Source of the DNA: Oscillospiraceae bacterium
Lineage (GTDB): Bacteria > Bacillota > Clostridia > Oscillospirales > CAG-382
Direction of reading: 5' to 3'
DNA length: 64,000 nucleotides
Assembly (NCBI GenBank): GCA_015063885.1
Contig: SVTH01000004.1
Span: 62,001 to 126,000 of the forward strand
Part shown: positions 8,439-15,236 of the stretch, in pieces
How the letters are laid out: each line of letters opens with the position of its first letter
Numbering within the stretch: position 1 is the first letter of the stretch
Program-made: the position numbers and the translations under genes
Notes under the pieces: model-generated
What the model was told of the DNA's origin: nothing
The model's database searches: none
The model's input: only the letters and a program-made list of their open reading frames with translations

Positions 8439-9266
8439 TTACTTTTTGATGATCCGCTTGAATATCTGAGAAGGGCGGGTACAGGTGTAGCCGCAGCTTT
8501 TTGCTACGGATGCCGATGCGGGGTTGATGGCGTAGCCGTAATGGGGGTAAAGCCCGTTTTTCAGAAGGTCGTGGGAGAAATACAGGGTCAACAGCTTGCC
8601 GTAGCCCTTGCCGCGGTAAGCAGGTGCCACGTATACCCAGCCCACGTCGTAGTAGTTTTTGTAGCCCAGCTCCCCGCGCAGGAAGCCGATCACCTTGTCT
8701 CCCTCCTTCAGCAGATAGAAGCGGGTATCGAAAAAGCAATCGCAGGCATCCCAAAGGGAAGGGGAACGCAATTCCTCCTCAAAGTCTTCGTATAGCTCCG
8801 TGTGGCTTTGCAAAAAGGCTTTTTCTTCTGCCGTCATTAAAGAGACGGAAACGCCTTCCTGCTCACCGAGAGGCGCAAGCTCCTCGGGCGCAAGCAACCC
8901 GTAAATAGGCGCCCCGCTTTCTGCGGAAGTCACGGCAAGTCGCTTTGCTACGTATGGGTGGGTATAGAACTCATCGCAGGCGGCAACGTCAATCACTTCT
9001 GCCGTCAGGGCAGAGATAAAGTCTGCCGCTTCCTCCCAAAACGCCCCGTCCTCGGAGTTGACGCCTATCACCACGGAATCGTCCTCGTAAATCCTCACGC
9101 AGAGAAAGGAAGAAAGGGGAGAGGACTCCTCCTGCACGTAATACGCCATTTCCTTGATCTTGTACCCGTCCCTGCCCGCCAGAGCAAGATCGTAGCAATG
9201 GTAGAAATAGCGGTTTATATCCCGATCAAACAGCGCGATCATTTTGGCGTTATCGATTCTTTTCAT
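8439..9266 (-). CDS. GNAT-family N-acetyltransferase
   Basis: The 275-residue protein has a C-terminal GNAT fold: VGWVYVAPAYRGKGYGKLLTLYF carries the acetyl-CoA pyrophosphate-binding motif A (RGKGYG), followed by the motif B-like YAINPASASVAKSCGY. The N-terminal 140 residues are a separate, more variable domain. Substrate unknown. The ATG at 9266 was chosen because GGAGGTGATGGC precedes it. The Shine-Dalgarno is directly continuous with the first hairpin of repeat element 1. A terminator separates it from the sigF operon. Confidence 0.85.
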   Translation of the reverse strand: MKRIDNAKMIALFDRDINRYFYHCYDLALAGRDGYKIKEMAYYVQEESSPLSSFLCVRIYEDDSVVIGVNSEDGAFWEEAADFISALTAEVIDVAACDEFYTHPYVAKRLAVTSAESGAPIYGLLAPEELAPLGEQEGVSVSLMTAEEKAFLQSHTELYEDFEEELRSPSLWDACDCFFDTRFYLLKEGDKVIGFLRGELGYKNYYDVGWVYVAPAYRGKGYGKLLTLYFSHDLLKNGLYPHYGYAINPASASVAKSCGYTCTRPSQIFKRIIKK

Positions 9267-9274
9267 GCCATCAC

Positions 9275-9374
9275 CTCCAAAAACGATAGTTTTTGGCAAC
9301 AAAATTTCTTTGTGAGCTTAGACCTCGCCTGCGGCGAGCTCTAAGAAACTTTCTTTTTAAAGAAAGTTTCTTAA
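9275..9374 (+). repeat. Dispersed multi-hairpin intergenic element, copy 1
   Basis: Hairpin 1 is CCAAAAAC-gata-GTTTTTGG (9277-9296). A TTTCTTTG segment follows, then CTCGCCTGCGGCGAG (9324-9338) and a long hairpin pairing AAGAAACTTTCTTT with AAAGAAAGTTTCTT (9343-9372). It shares core and order with the elements at 22443, 42032 and 59254 and partly with 49081. Confidence 0.75.
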
Positions 9375-9383
9375 CACGTATCT

Positions 9384-10028
9384 TTAAATCGTCTTCATCC
9401 AATCCTCAATGACGGGAGCCAACAGATCGTACCCGGCACTGTTGGGGTGGATAAAGTCGGGCAAGTGAAGATCGGTCTCCGTCCTCATCACCTCTCTGTT
9501 GAACTTCTCGTCGAAATACAGATCCAGATAGGGGATTCCCCACTTATGGCAGATCTCTTTGGAGAGGGCGAAGTACTCGCTCATATCGGACATTCTGCCA
9601 AACTGTGCGGAGGGCATTTGGAAGGTCACGATATACCCCAGCTTTGCTCCCTTGTAATGCTCCTTGGCGTAAGCGAAGGTGGCCTCCAAACCGCCTGCAA
9701 AGCTGTCGCGGTCAAAGGGCCCGTCAAAGCCTTCCGTCATCACACCAACGGGTGCGGAATCCCAGGCATCGTTGGCACCGCCTTCGATGATGAGGTAATC
9801 GTAGCTATTCCCCGTCATGTCCACAAGCTGCTTGTAAACGATATTCTCCCCGCGGCAGTTGCCAATGGAAGCACCGCCCAGGCTCTTGTTCACACCGGTC
9901 ATTTCATTCTTTGCCATAATACGTCCCGCCCATCCGCGGATGTGATCGTATTCCGTGTTCCACTCACGGTAAGCCTCGCAAAGGGAGTCACCCACAAAGA
10001 GAACGGATTTTTTCAAAAGAGGATTCAT
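9384..10028 (-). CDS. SGNH/GDSL-family hydrolase
   Basis: Predicted esterase or lipase of the SGNH fold, 214 residues. Block I is FVGDSLCEAY with the nucleophile Ser, block III is EGGANDAWD, and block V is DFIHPNSAGYDLL with the catalytic Asp-x-x-His. There is no signal peptide, so it is probably cytoplasmic. Its ATG overlaps the MFS transporter stop by 4 bases (10025-10028), so it probably acts on something imported by that transporter, such as an acylated sugar. That link is inference. Confidence 0.88.
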   Translation of the reverse strand: MNPLLKKSVLFVGDSLCEAYREWNTEYDHIRGWAGRIMAKNEMTGVNKSLGGASIGNCRGENIVYKQLVDMTGNSYDYLIIEGGANDAWDSAPVGVMTEGFDGPFDRDSFAGGLEATFAYAKEHYKGAKLGYIVTFQMPSAQFGRMSDMSEYFALSKEICHKWGIPYLDLYFDEKFNREVMRTETDLHLPDFIHPNSAGYDLLAPVIEDWMKTI

Positions 10029-11320
10029 AGGTTTTTTCCTTTCTGTTTCTTGCTGTTTTTCAGTAACAACAGCACCGCAAGCACCACCGCCGCTCCCAAG
10101 GCCGCCAAGAAGATGTTGGCGTTGGGAATAAAGGATTCCGTGCCGTCGTTGTTGATAATCTTTTCTGCGTTGGCAAGCACCGTCTTGCCGATCCAGGGAC
10201 CCACCAGCCCGGGGACCAATACCTGGGAGAAGATCCGCACCCCCTGGAACATCCCCGCCTTGCCTGCAGGGGTCAGCTCACGGATCTTGGCGCCGAACAC
10301 CGCCATCCCCGCAAGATACCCGCACATCATCAGCAGAGAGCCCAGGAATACAAGAGCCGTCCCACGGAACAGGTACAGCAAAACATACCCCGCCGCCAGC
10401 CAGCCGAGACTGCACCACCCGGAAAAGCCAAAGCCCTTCCTGTCGTAGACCCTGCCCCAGAAGGCCGTTACCACGGAGGCCAGAATGATAGCGGGCGCCA
10501 TGATCAACACGTAATCCGCCATCTCCAGGGACACCTCGTAGTAGAGGATCAGGTAGGGCATAAAGATCTGAATGGAAACGTTAAATACGATGAACGCCGC
10601 CAGATAGAAATACAGCGCCACGTTCTCCCGTATGGTGGAGGGCAAAAAACCGTGTACCACCGTCTTGAAATACCCTTCCTTTGCGGGGGTCAGCGCAGGC
10701 TCCTTGATGATGAAGCACCCTGCAAGCCCCACCGCCAGCACCACGCCGCCGATGATCAGAAAGATCCACGTCCAGCTTTCCTCGCTGTTCAGATCAAAGG
10801 CCATGAATCCCCCGAACACCGCCAAAATGGCAACCAAGGGCATCATGGCGTTGATCCCCTCCGCCGCCCCGCGGTTGGTGCCGTCGGTGCTGTCCGTCAG
10901 CCATGCGTTAAAGGCGGCGTCGTTGGCAGTAGACCCGAAGAAGGTCATCACGCAGTCCAGAACGATCACTAAGGTGACTCCCACCGCCATGGCGGAGGCA
11001 GCCGCGGGGAACATGGCCCCGATCAGATCCGCCTTCAAAAGGGCAAAGGCGAGAATGGAAATACCCCAGGCCAGGTACCCGCCGCACATGAACACCTTGC
11101 GTTTTCCAAGCTTATCGGAAAGGGCACCCATGAGCACCGTGGTCAAAGTAGCGGCAACCGCGCTGGCAGACACCATGGCGGAAATATCCGCGGCGGAGGC
11201 ACGGAACATCTTGTAGATGAACACGTTGAGATACATATTCTCCACCACCCAGGCGATCTGCCCCACCAGGCTGAACAACACCAAAACAAACCAGAATTTT
11301 CCGGATAATTTCGTTTTCAT
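10025..11320 (-). CDS. MFS transporter (12 transmembrane segments)
   Basis: The 431-residue protein has about 12 hydrophobic segments and the MFS loop 2-3 signature GALSDKLGKRKVF, with a second related loop FWGRVYDRKGFGF between helices 8 and 9. It resembles sugar-cation symporters of the SLC45/GPH-like type, but the substrate cannot be read from sequence. The ATG follows AAAGGGAACG. It is translationally coupled to the downstream SGNH hydrolase and 18 bases from an upstream small membrane protein gene, suggesting a three-gene operon. Confidence 0.88.
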   Translation of the reverse strand: MKTKLSGKFWFVLVLFSLVGQIAWVVENMYLNVFIYKMFRASAADISAMVSASAVAATLTTVLMGALSDKLGKRKVFMCGGYLAWGISILAFALLKADLIGAMFPAAASAMAVGVTLVIVLDCVMTFFGSTANDAAFNAWLTDSTDGTNRGAAEGINAMMPLVAILAVFGGFMAFDLNSEESWTWIFLIIGGVVLAVGLAGCFIIKEPALTPAKEGYFKTVVHGFLPSTIRENVALYFYLAAFIVFNVSIQIFMPYLILYYEVSLEMADYVLIMAPAIILASVVTAFWGRVYDRKGFGFSGWCSLGWLAAGYVLLYLFRGTALVFLGSLLMMCGYLAGMAVFGAKIRELTPAGKAGMFQGVRIFSQVLVPGLVGPWIGKTVLANAEKIINNDGTESFIPNANIFLAALGAAVVLAVLLLLKNSKKQKGKNL

Positions 11321-11338
11321 GGGAATCGTTCCCTTCTT

Positions 11339-11728
11339 TCATTTTTTCTTATTTTGCTTTTTCTTCTGCGCATTCATTTTCTTTTCCCAATGGTGAGCGT
11401 TTTTGATATAGACCTCGTACATACAGTCGTAAGAAAGCCTATTTACGCTTTTGATGTGATATAACGGTATCAATTCCCCCATTGTGCCTAACCAAACGCC
11501 GCCAAAAATGCACAGCCACCGACCGGGAAACAGGAGCGCCAAACCGATGATCGCGAAAGTCAAAAACAGATCCGTCCAAAGGATCACCAAATATATCCAA
11601 CGTTTATGTAAAACCTTCTTGTAAAATCGATAGTCTACGTAAAATTTGTTGCAAACAAACCTACTGATCAAGCCTACTGCAAATGCTATTGCAACCATGA
11701 TCCAAAAATATTTTGCGTCCAAGTGCAT
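11339..11728 (-). CDS. Small membrane protein, unrecognised
   Basis: 129 residues with two or three hydrophobic segments (VAIAFAVGLISRFVC, WTDLFLTFAIIGLALLF, LCIFGGVWLGTMGELIPLY) and a very basic Lys-rich C-terminus. I chose the ATG at 11728 after AAAGGCGG; a longer frame to 11782 lacks a site. I do not recognise the family. It lies directly upstream of the MFS gene on the same strand and may be co-transcribed. Confidence 0.65.
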   Translation of the reverse strand: MHLDAKYFWIMVAIAFAVGLISRFVCNKFYVDYRFYKKVLHKRWIYLVILWTDLFLTFAIIGLALLFPGRWLCIFGGVWLGTMGELIPLYHIKSVNRLSYDCMYEVYIKNAHHWEKKMNAQKKKQNKKK

Positions 11729-11847
11729 TGCCGCCTTTCTTTTGGAACGGTTTAGCAAACATACCAATGATAATTTTACCACGAAGCAGGGAAGATGTCA
11801 ATAGGAAGCCGGGAGGAATGGCGTACCGGCGCTGTTGCCTCCTTTCA

Positions 11848-11883
11848 TAAAAAATCCCCACCGAGGAAATGACCTCGATGGGG
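11848..11883 (-). terminator. Intrinsic terminator after the anti-sigma gene
   Basis: On the minus strand CCCCATCGAGG pairs with CCTCGGTGGGG and is followed by ATTTTTTA, beginning 7 bases after the stop at 11890. Confidence 0.85.
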
Positions 11884-11889
11884 AAACGA

Positions 11890-12945
11890 TTATGAGGGGT
11901 CTTTTTTTTCGATGGAAACAGCCCGTGCAACTTTGCATTTTTTTCCGTCCTCTATGCGTTCCATGCTGTATACGGCGTTGTAGTAACGGACGGAAACGGA
12001 ATCGCCCTCCCGATACCCTTTTGCAAGTTCTTCATCCGCAAAGAAGTAGAAGGAATCATTGATGCAAATATATCCGTTTTCTATGGACGTGATGGTTCCC
12101 CGCAGTTTTCTTGGTTCATAGTACGTGGAAGGCTTCTTCTTGCTGGCGTGAAGCAGATCGATAGACATATCATCCTCCAGCATATTGGGGGCAAGATACC
12201 ATTTTCCTTTGTACTCATAGAAGTAGACTCCGCTGCCCAGCTCGTCATCAAAGATGTTCCCGGAACTGAGCAACCCGTCGTAGTAGAGGCGTACTTGCTC
12301 GAAAGAATAATGCAGGACGCTTGTGACCTGGTCGGGATCGATCCCCTCTTTCTCAAGATTGATCCTTTGGAAGAATCTGCGGGTCAGCTCGGGATCGTCC
12401 CGCTTGATAGCCGTTACGGTGTATTGGATCTCCACTTTGCGGAAGGGGAAAAGCTCCGAGGCTGTTTGGGAGATCTTCTCCATACCTTGCTCCTTGGTGT
12501 ACCCCGCTTTTTCGAATTCTTGATAGACGTAAGATTCCAAATGCTCCTCCGGGAAGAGGGAGAATTGCAGAGAATAGTCCATGCTCCCCCAAGAGAAAAG
12601 CCATTGTCCGAACATCTCAAGGCAAACGTCCTCCGCAGGCTGATACTCCGTCACCCCCGAGATATCACCAAGATTGACCGTCATCATACAAAGAGTTCCG
12701 TGAGGGCCGGTCTTTTTCTTTTGGAGTGTCGCAGCCTCGTAAAAAACCTGTTCCCAGCCGTCACCTCGGAGAAACGTGCCCTGTGTGACCAAGAACGGGA
12801 TCAGCACGAGAAGCACGCAGAGGGCGGCGGCAATAGAACCCAGCAAAATGCGTTTTTTTGATTTTGGAGGATTTTGAGCCGAAAGGATGAACCGATCGTC
12901 GATTTCTCCGAAAGCGTTGTTTAACTGTTCGCCAAAGCTTTTCAT
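11890..12945 (-). CDS. Membrane anti-sigma factor, partner of the adjacent ECF sigma
   Basis: 351 residues. An N-terminal cytoplasmic stretch of about 45 residues (MKSFGEQLNNAFGEIDDRFI) would bind the sigma. One membrane segment follows (ILLGSIAAALCVLLVLIPFLV), then about 280 extracytoplasmic residues with no motif I know. The ATG overlaps the sigma stop by 4 bases (12942-12945), the usual coupling for sigma/anti-sigma pairs. I chose this ATG over an upstream in-frame start that would bury it in the sigma gene. The role is inferred from position and topology; there is no canonical zinc-binding ASD motif. Confidence 0.75.
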   Translation of the reverse strand: MKSFGEQLNNAFGEIDDRFILSAQNPPKSKKRILLGSIAAALCVLLVLIPFLVTQGTFLRGDGWEQVFYEAATLQKKKTGPHGTLCMMTVNLGDISGVTEYQPAEDVCLEMFGQWLFSWGSMDYSLQFSLFPEEHLESYVYQEFEKAGYTKEQGMEKISQTASELFPFRKVEIQYTVTAIKRDDPELTRRFFQRINLEKEGIDPDQVTSVLHYSFEQVRLYYDGLLSSGNIFDDELGSGVYFYEYKGKWYLAPNMLEDDMSIDLLHASKKKPSTYYEPRKLRGTITSIENGYICINDSFYFFADEELAKGYREGDSVSVRYYNAVYSMERIEDGKKCKVARAVSIEKKDPS

Positions 12946-13496
12946 ACCGGATAACCCCTTTCTTTCAAATATTTGTACAGCTTCTTTTTCAAACGATCTA
13001 AGCGGAGATAGATTGCCGCATCTGACATTTTCATGGCGGTTGCGATCTGCGGGACGGGATCCATATACCAATATCGACGTACAAAGATATACCGGTTTTG
13101 CGGCCGCAGGCTTTCCAACCATTGATTCAGCGTATCCGTCAACAGCTGCAGCTCAAAATCCTCTGCCACGGTGTTGCTTGCGGGTATACAGTCTCCAATC
13201 TCCTCTATGGAGACCGTGTAAGAATTACGCTTGGCGGCACAGTTATGCTTATGCCGATTGATGGAAATGTTTCGCGCGATGCGGCACGCAAAGGAATACA
13301 GAGAAGCGGGCCTCGTTGGTGGAATGGCGTTCCAGATCCCCAAATAAGTATCGTTAATGCACTCTTGCGCATCCTCTCGGTTTTGCAAGATGCGATAACT
13401 GACGGAAAACAACGGCTTTTCGTATTTTTGCGCAAGGGACGGAATTGCGATTTCCGAGCGTTGGAAAAACAATTCTATGATTTTTTCATCTTCCAC
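12942..13496 (-). CDS. ECF-type RNA polymerase sigma factor
   Basis: 184 residues. Region 2 is YRILQNREDAQECINDTYLGIWNAIPP and contains the ECF-typical helix. Region 4 is WLESLRPQNRYIFVRRYWYMDPVPQIATAMKMSDAAIYLRLDRLKKKLYKYL, where MSDAAIYLRLDRLKKKL is the recognition helix. The start is a GTG with GAGGAGG 8 bases upstream. It is coupled to the anti-sigma gene. The region upstream has an A-tract repeat and a candidate TGTGAC-17-AATGAT element, but I see no canonical AAC-type ECF promoter. Confidence 0.9.
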   Translation of the reverse strand: MEDEKIIELFFQRSEIAIPSLAQKYEKPLFSVSYRILQNREDAQECINDTYLGIWNAIPPTRPASLYSFACRIARNISINRHKHNCAAKRNSYTVSIEEIGDCIPASNTVAEDFELQLLTDTLNQWLESLRPQNRYIFVRRYWYMDPVPQIATAMKMSDAAIYLRLDRLKKKLYKYLKERGYPV

Positions 13497-13551
13497 GTAA
13501 AAAACCTCCTCATATCATTTGGCTTTCAAAAATACAGTCACATTTCCCGTC

Positions 13552-13582
13552 GCTTTTTTATCGTTTTTTTATCGTTTTTTCT
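13552..13582 (-). repeat. Phased A-tract direct repeats upstream of the ECF sigma
   Basis: On the minus strand AAAAAACGATA is repeated in tandem with an 11-base period, followed by AAAAAAGCG. Phased A-tracts bend DNA or act as UP elements. It lies between the aspS stop and the sigma promoter region. Confidence 0.55.
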
Positions 13583-13589
13583 AAAAAAA

Positions 13590-14900
13590 TTACGGTGTCA
13601 AGCGTTCCGTGTCCCTGGGGAACAATACCGCCCGCCGCAGGTTGTCCAAGCCCAACAGCCGCGCGGTCAGCCGCTCCAGCCCGATGCCCAGCCCGCCGTG
13701 GGGCGGCAGACCGTATTTGTGGGCCATGAGATAGCCTTCAAAGGCGGTAACCTCCATTCCAAGCCGTTCCATCTTTGCCACCTGGGCGTGGTAATCGTGG
13801 ATCCGCTGTCCCCCGGTGGTGATCTCCATCCCACGGAACAAAAGGTCAAAGCTTTCCGTCACCTCCGGATTCCCCGGGGTCTCCATGGTATAGAAGGGAC
13901 GCTTGGCAGTCTTGTAATGGGTCACGAATACAAACTCGCTCCCCGTTTCTCTCTTTACCAGCTCGCCCAACAACCTTTCCTCCTCCGGCTCAAAGTCATA
14001 AACGTCGGTGATGGGTCTTCCGTATTCCCTTGCTACCCATTCTTTCGCCTCTTCAAACGGGATGGCGGGGATAGAATCCACCACGGGGAGCTCCATCTTC
14101 CAAAGTGCCAGCTCCTTTTCACAGCTCGCCTTCAGATGTTCAAACACGCTGCCCAGCATGGCCGTCTCCAAAGCCATCAGCTCTTCAAAGCTGTGGATGA
14201 ATCCCATCTCCAAGTCCACCCCGGTGTACTCGTTGATATGCCTTGCGGTGTGGTGCTTTTCCGCACGGAATACCGGGGCGATCTCATACACTCGCTCAAA
14301 TACCCCCACCATGGTCTGCTTGTAGAATTGCGGGGATTGGGCCAAAAAAGCAGGCTTGCCGAAATAGTCCAGTCCAAACACGTTGGCACCGCCCTCCGCA
14401 TTGCCGCCCACGATCTTTGGGGAGTGGATCTCCACAAAGCCCTGTCCGTCCAGAAAACGGCGGATCCCCTTGCAAAGCTCCGATTGCACCCTGAAGATGG
14501 CCGTCTCCTTTTCATTCCGCAACGTCAAGGGACGGTAGTCTAAAAGGGTGGAGAGGGAGGCGTTCATTTCTTTGTTGTTCACCACCACGGGCGGCTCCTC
14601 CGCGGGCTGGGAAAGCGCCTCGATCCTCTCGATGCGTACCTCGTACCCCGTCTTGCTGCGGGGCTCTGCCAAAACCTTCCCCGTCAAACGCACCCAGGCT
14701 CCCTCACGCAGGTTTTCCGTGGGCAGATCGCAAACGCATTGCAAAAGCTGTGTTCTCGTCTTCAAGATCACAAAGGCAAAGCCGCTCATCAGCCGTACCT
14801 TGTAGATCACCCCGCAAAGGGTCACTACCTCGCCCACTCGCCGGGAAAGGGAAGCGGGATCGGTATCGTTTGTATTGATTTGATTTGTAATCCTTTTCAT
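13590..14900 (-). CDS. aspS: Aspartyl-tRNA synthetase, archaeal/non-discriminating type
   Basis: Class II aminoacyl-tRNA synthetase. An N-terminal OB-fold anticodon-binding domain covers about residues 15-105. Motif 2 is in FRAEKHHTARHINEYTGVDLEMGFI and motif 3 in GLGIGLERLTARLLGL, preceded by LLFRGMEITTGGQRIHDY. The length of about 436 and the absence of the bacterial GAD insertion place it with archaeal-type AspRS. These are often non-discriminating and also charge tRNA-Asn for GatCAB. The ATG at 14900 has GGAG 9 bases upstream; the ATG at 14915 has no site of its own. An unusual leader region controls it. Confidence 0.9.
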   Translation of the reverse strand: MKRITNQINTNDTDPASLSRRVGEVVTLCGVIYKVRLMSGFAFVILKTRTQLLQCVCDLPTENLREGAWVRLTGKVLAEPRSKTGYEVRIERIEALSQPAEEPPVVVNNKEMNASLSTLLDYRPLTLRNEKETAIFRVQSELCKGIRRFLDGQGFVEIHSPKIVGGNAEGGANVFGLDYFGKPAFLAQSPQFYKQTMVGVFERVYEIAPVFRAEKHHTARHINEYTGVDLEMGFIHSFEELMALETAMLGSVFEHLKASCEKELALWKMELPVVDSIPAIPFEEAKEWVAREYGRPITDVYDFEPEEERLLGELVKRETGSEFVFVTHYKTAKRPFYTMETPGNPEVTESFDLLFRGMEITTGGQRIHDYHAQVAKMERLGMEVTAFEGYLMAHKYGLPPHGGLGIGLERLTARLLGLDNLRRAVLFPRDTERLTP

Positions 14901-14925
14901 TTTTTCAGTCTCCATTGTTTTGATT

Positions 14926-14979
14926 TTAACAGCTTACAACAGAGACCCCGTCTTCCACGGCAAGATCAAACTGCCGCAT
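14926..14979 (-). CDS. 17-residue upstream ORF between the aspS terminator and aspS
   Basis: MRQFDLAVEDGVSVVSC, starting at an ATG with AAGGAAGGTGATCTT before it, a better ribosome site than that of aspS. Its TAA lies 10 bases before the first aspS ATG, so it could feed ribosomes to aspS by reinitiation. It contains two Asp codons. Whether the peptide matters is unknown. Confidence 0.4.
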   Translation of the reverse strand: MRQFDLAVEDGVSVVSC

Positions 14980-15005
14980 AAGATCACCTTCCTTCGCTTT
15001 TCTTC

Positions 15006-15046
15006 AAAAAACAAAAACCCCACGGATGCGGTATGCACCCATGGGG
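15006..15046 (-). terminator. Attenuator terminator in the aspS leader
   Basis: On the minus strand CCCCAT-GGGTGC pairs with GCATCC-GTGGGG, a 12-bp stem with two wobbles and loop ATACC, followed by TTTTTGTTTTTT. It lies between the aspS promoter and aspS, so it must be overcome for expression. Confidence 0.85.
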
Positions 15047-15079
15047 ATCAAAGCAAAAAGCGTAAGCCGTCTCCCGCCC

Positions 15080-15137
15080 GAGTGCAACACCAAAAGCGCT
15101 TGCACCCAAAGCCAAACGGCCAAAGGTTCAAGCGCTA
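15080..15137 (-). promoter_or_regulatory. Alternative hairpins of the aspS attenuator
   Basis: Region 2, AGCGCTTG (15129-15136), pairs perfectly with CAAGCGCT (15095-15102) in region 3. Region 3's GGGTGCAA can instead pair with region 4, TTGCACTC (15080-15087). Region 4 can also pair with GGGTGCA in the 5' arm of the terminator. Thus 2-3 pairing frees region 4 to block the terminator, and 3-4 pairing lets the terminator form. The leader peptide stop codon lies inside region 2. Confidence 0.65.
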
Positions 15138-15179
15138 AATATCATCGTCCTGCAATTGTACGAGATACAAGCGGCTCAT
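15135..15179 (-). CDS. aspS leader peptide with a run of three aspartates
   Basis: The 14-residue ORF MSRLYLVQLQDDDI ends GAC-GAT-GAT-ATT-TAG. The ATG follows CGGAGAAGAAC, and the ORF starts about 30 bases after the predicted -10. Ribosome position on the Asp run or at the stop would decide whether region 2 is free. Waiting at the first Asp codon leaves region 2 just exposed, while reaching the stop covers it. The layout matches amino-acid-sensing leader peptides such as trpL, but for aspartate. Confidence 0.65.
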   Translation of the reverse strand: MSRLYLVQLQDDDI

Positions 15180-15207
15180 GTTCTTCTCCGAAAAATATGA
15201 TTGTTCT

Positions 15208-15236
15208 CTTATAACACAAAAAAATCCGTTTGTCAA
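15208..15236 (-). promoter_or_regulatory. aspS promoter
   Basis: On the minus strand TTGACA (15231-15236), 17 bases, TATAAG (15208-15213). The -35 overlaps the stop of the phosphatase gene. The predicted leader from here to aspS is about 300 bases. Confidence 0.75.

Noticed and set aside
14980..15205. T-box riboswitch upstream of aspS
   Set aside because: GGGTGCATACCGCAT vaguely resembles a T-box, but the conserved AGGGTGGNACCGCG, stem I and the AGTA element are not seen. The leader ORF with three Asp codons explains the region better.
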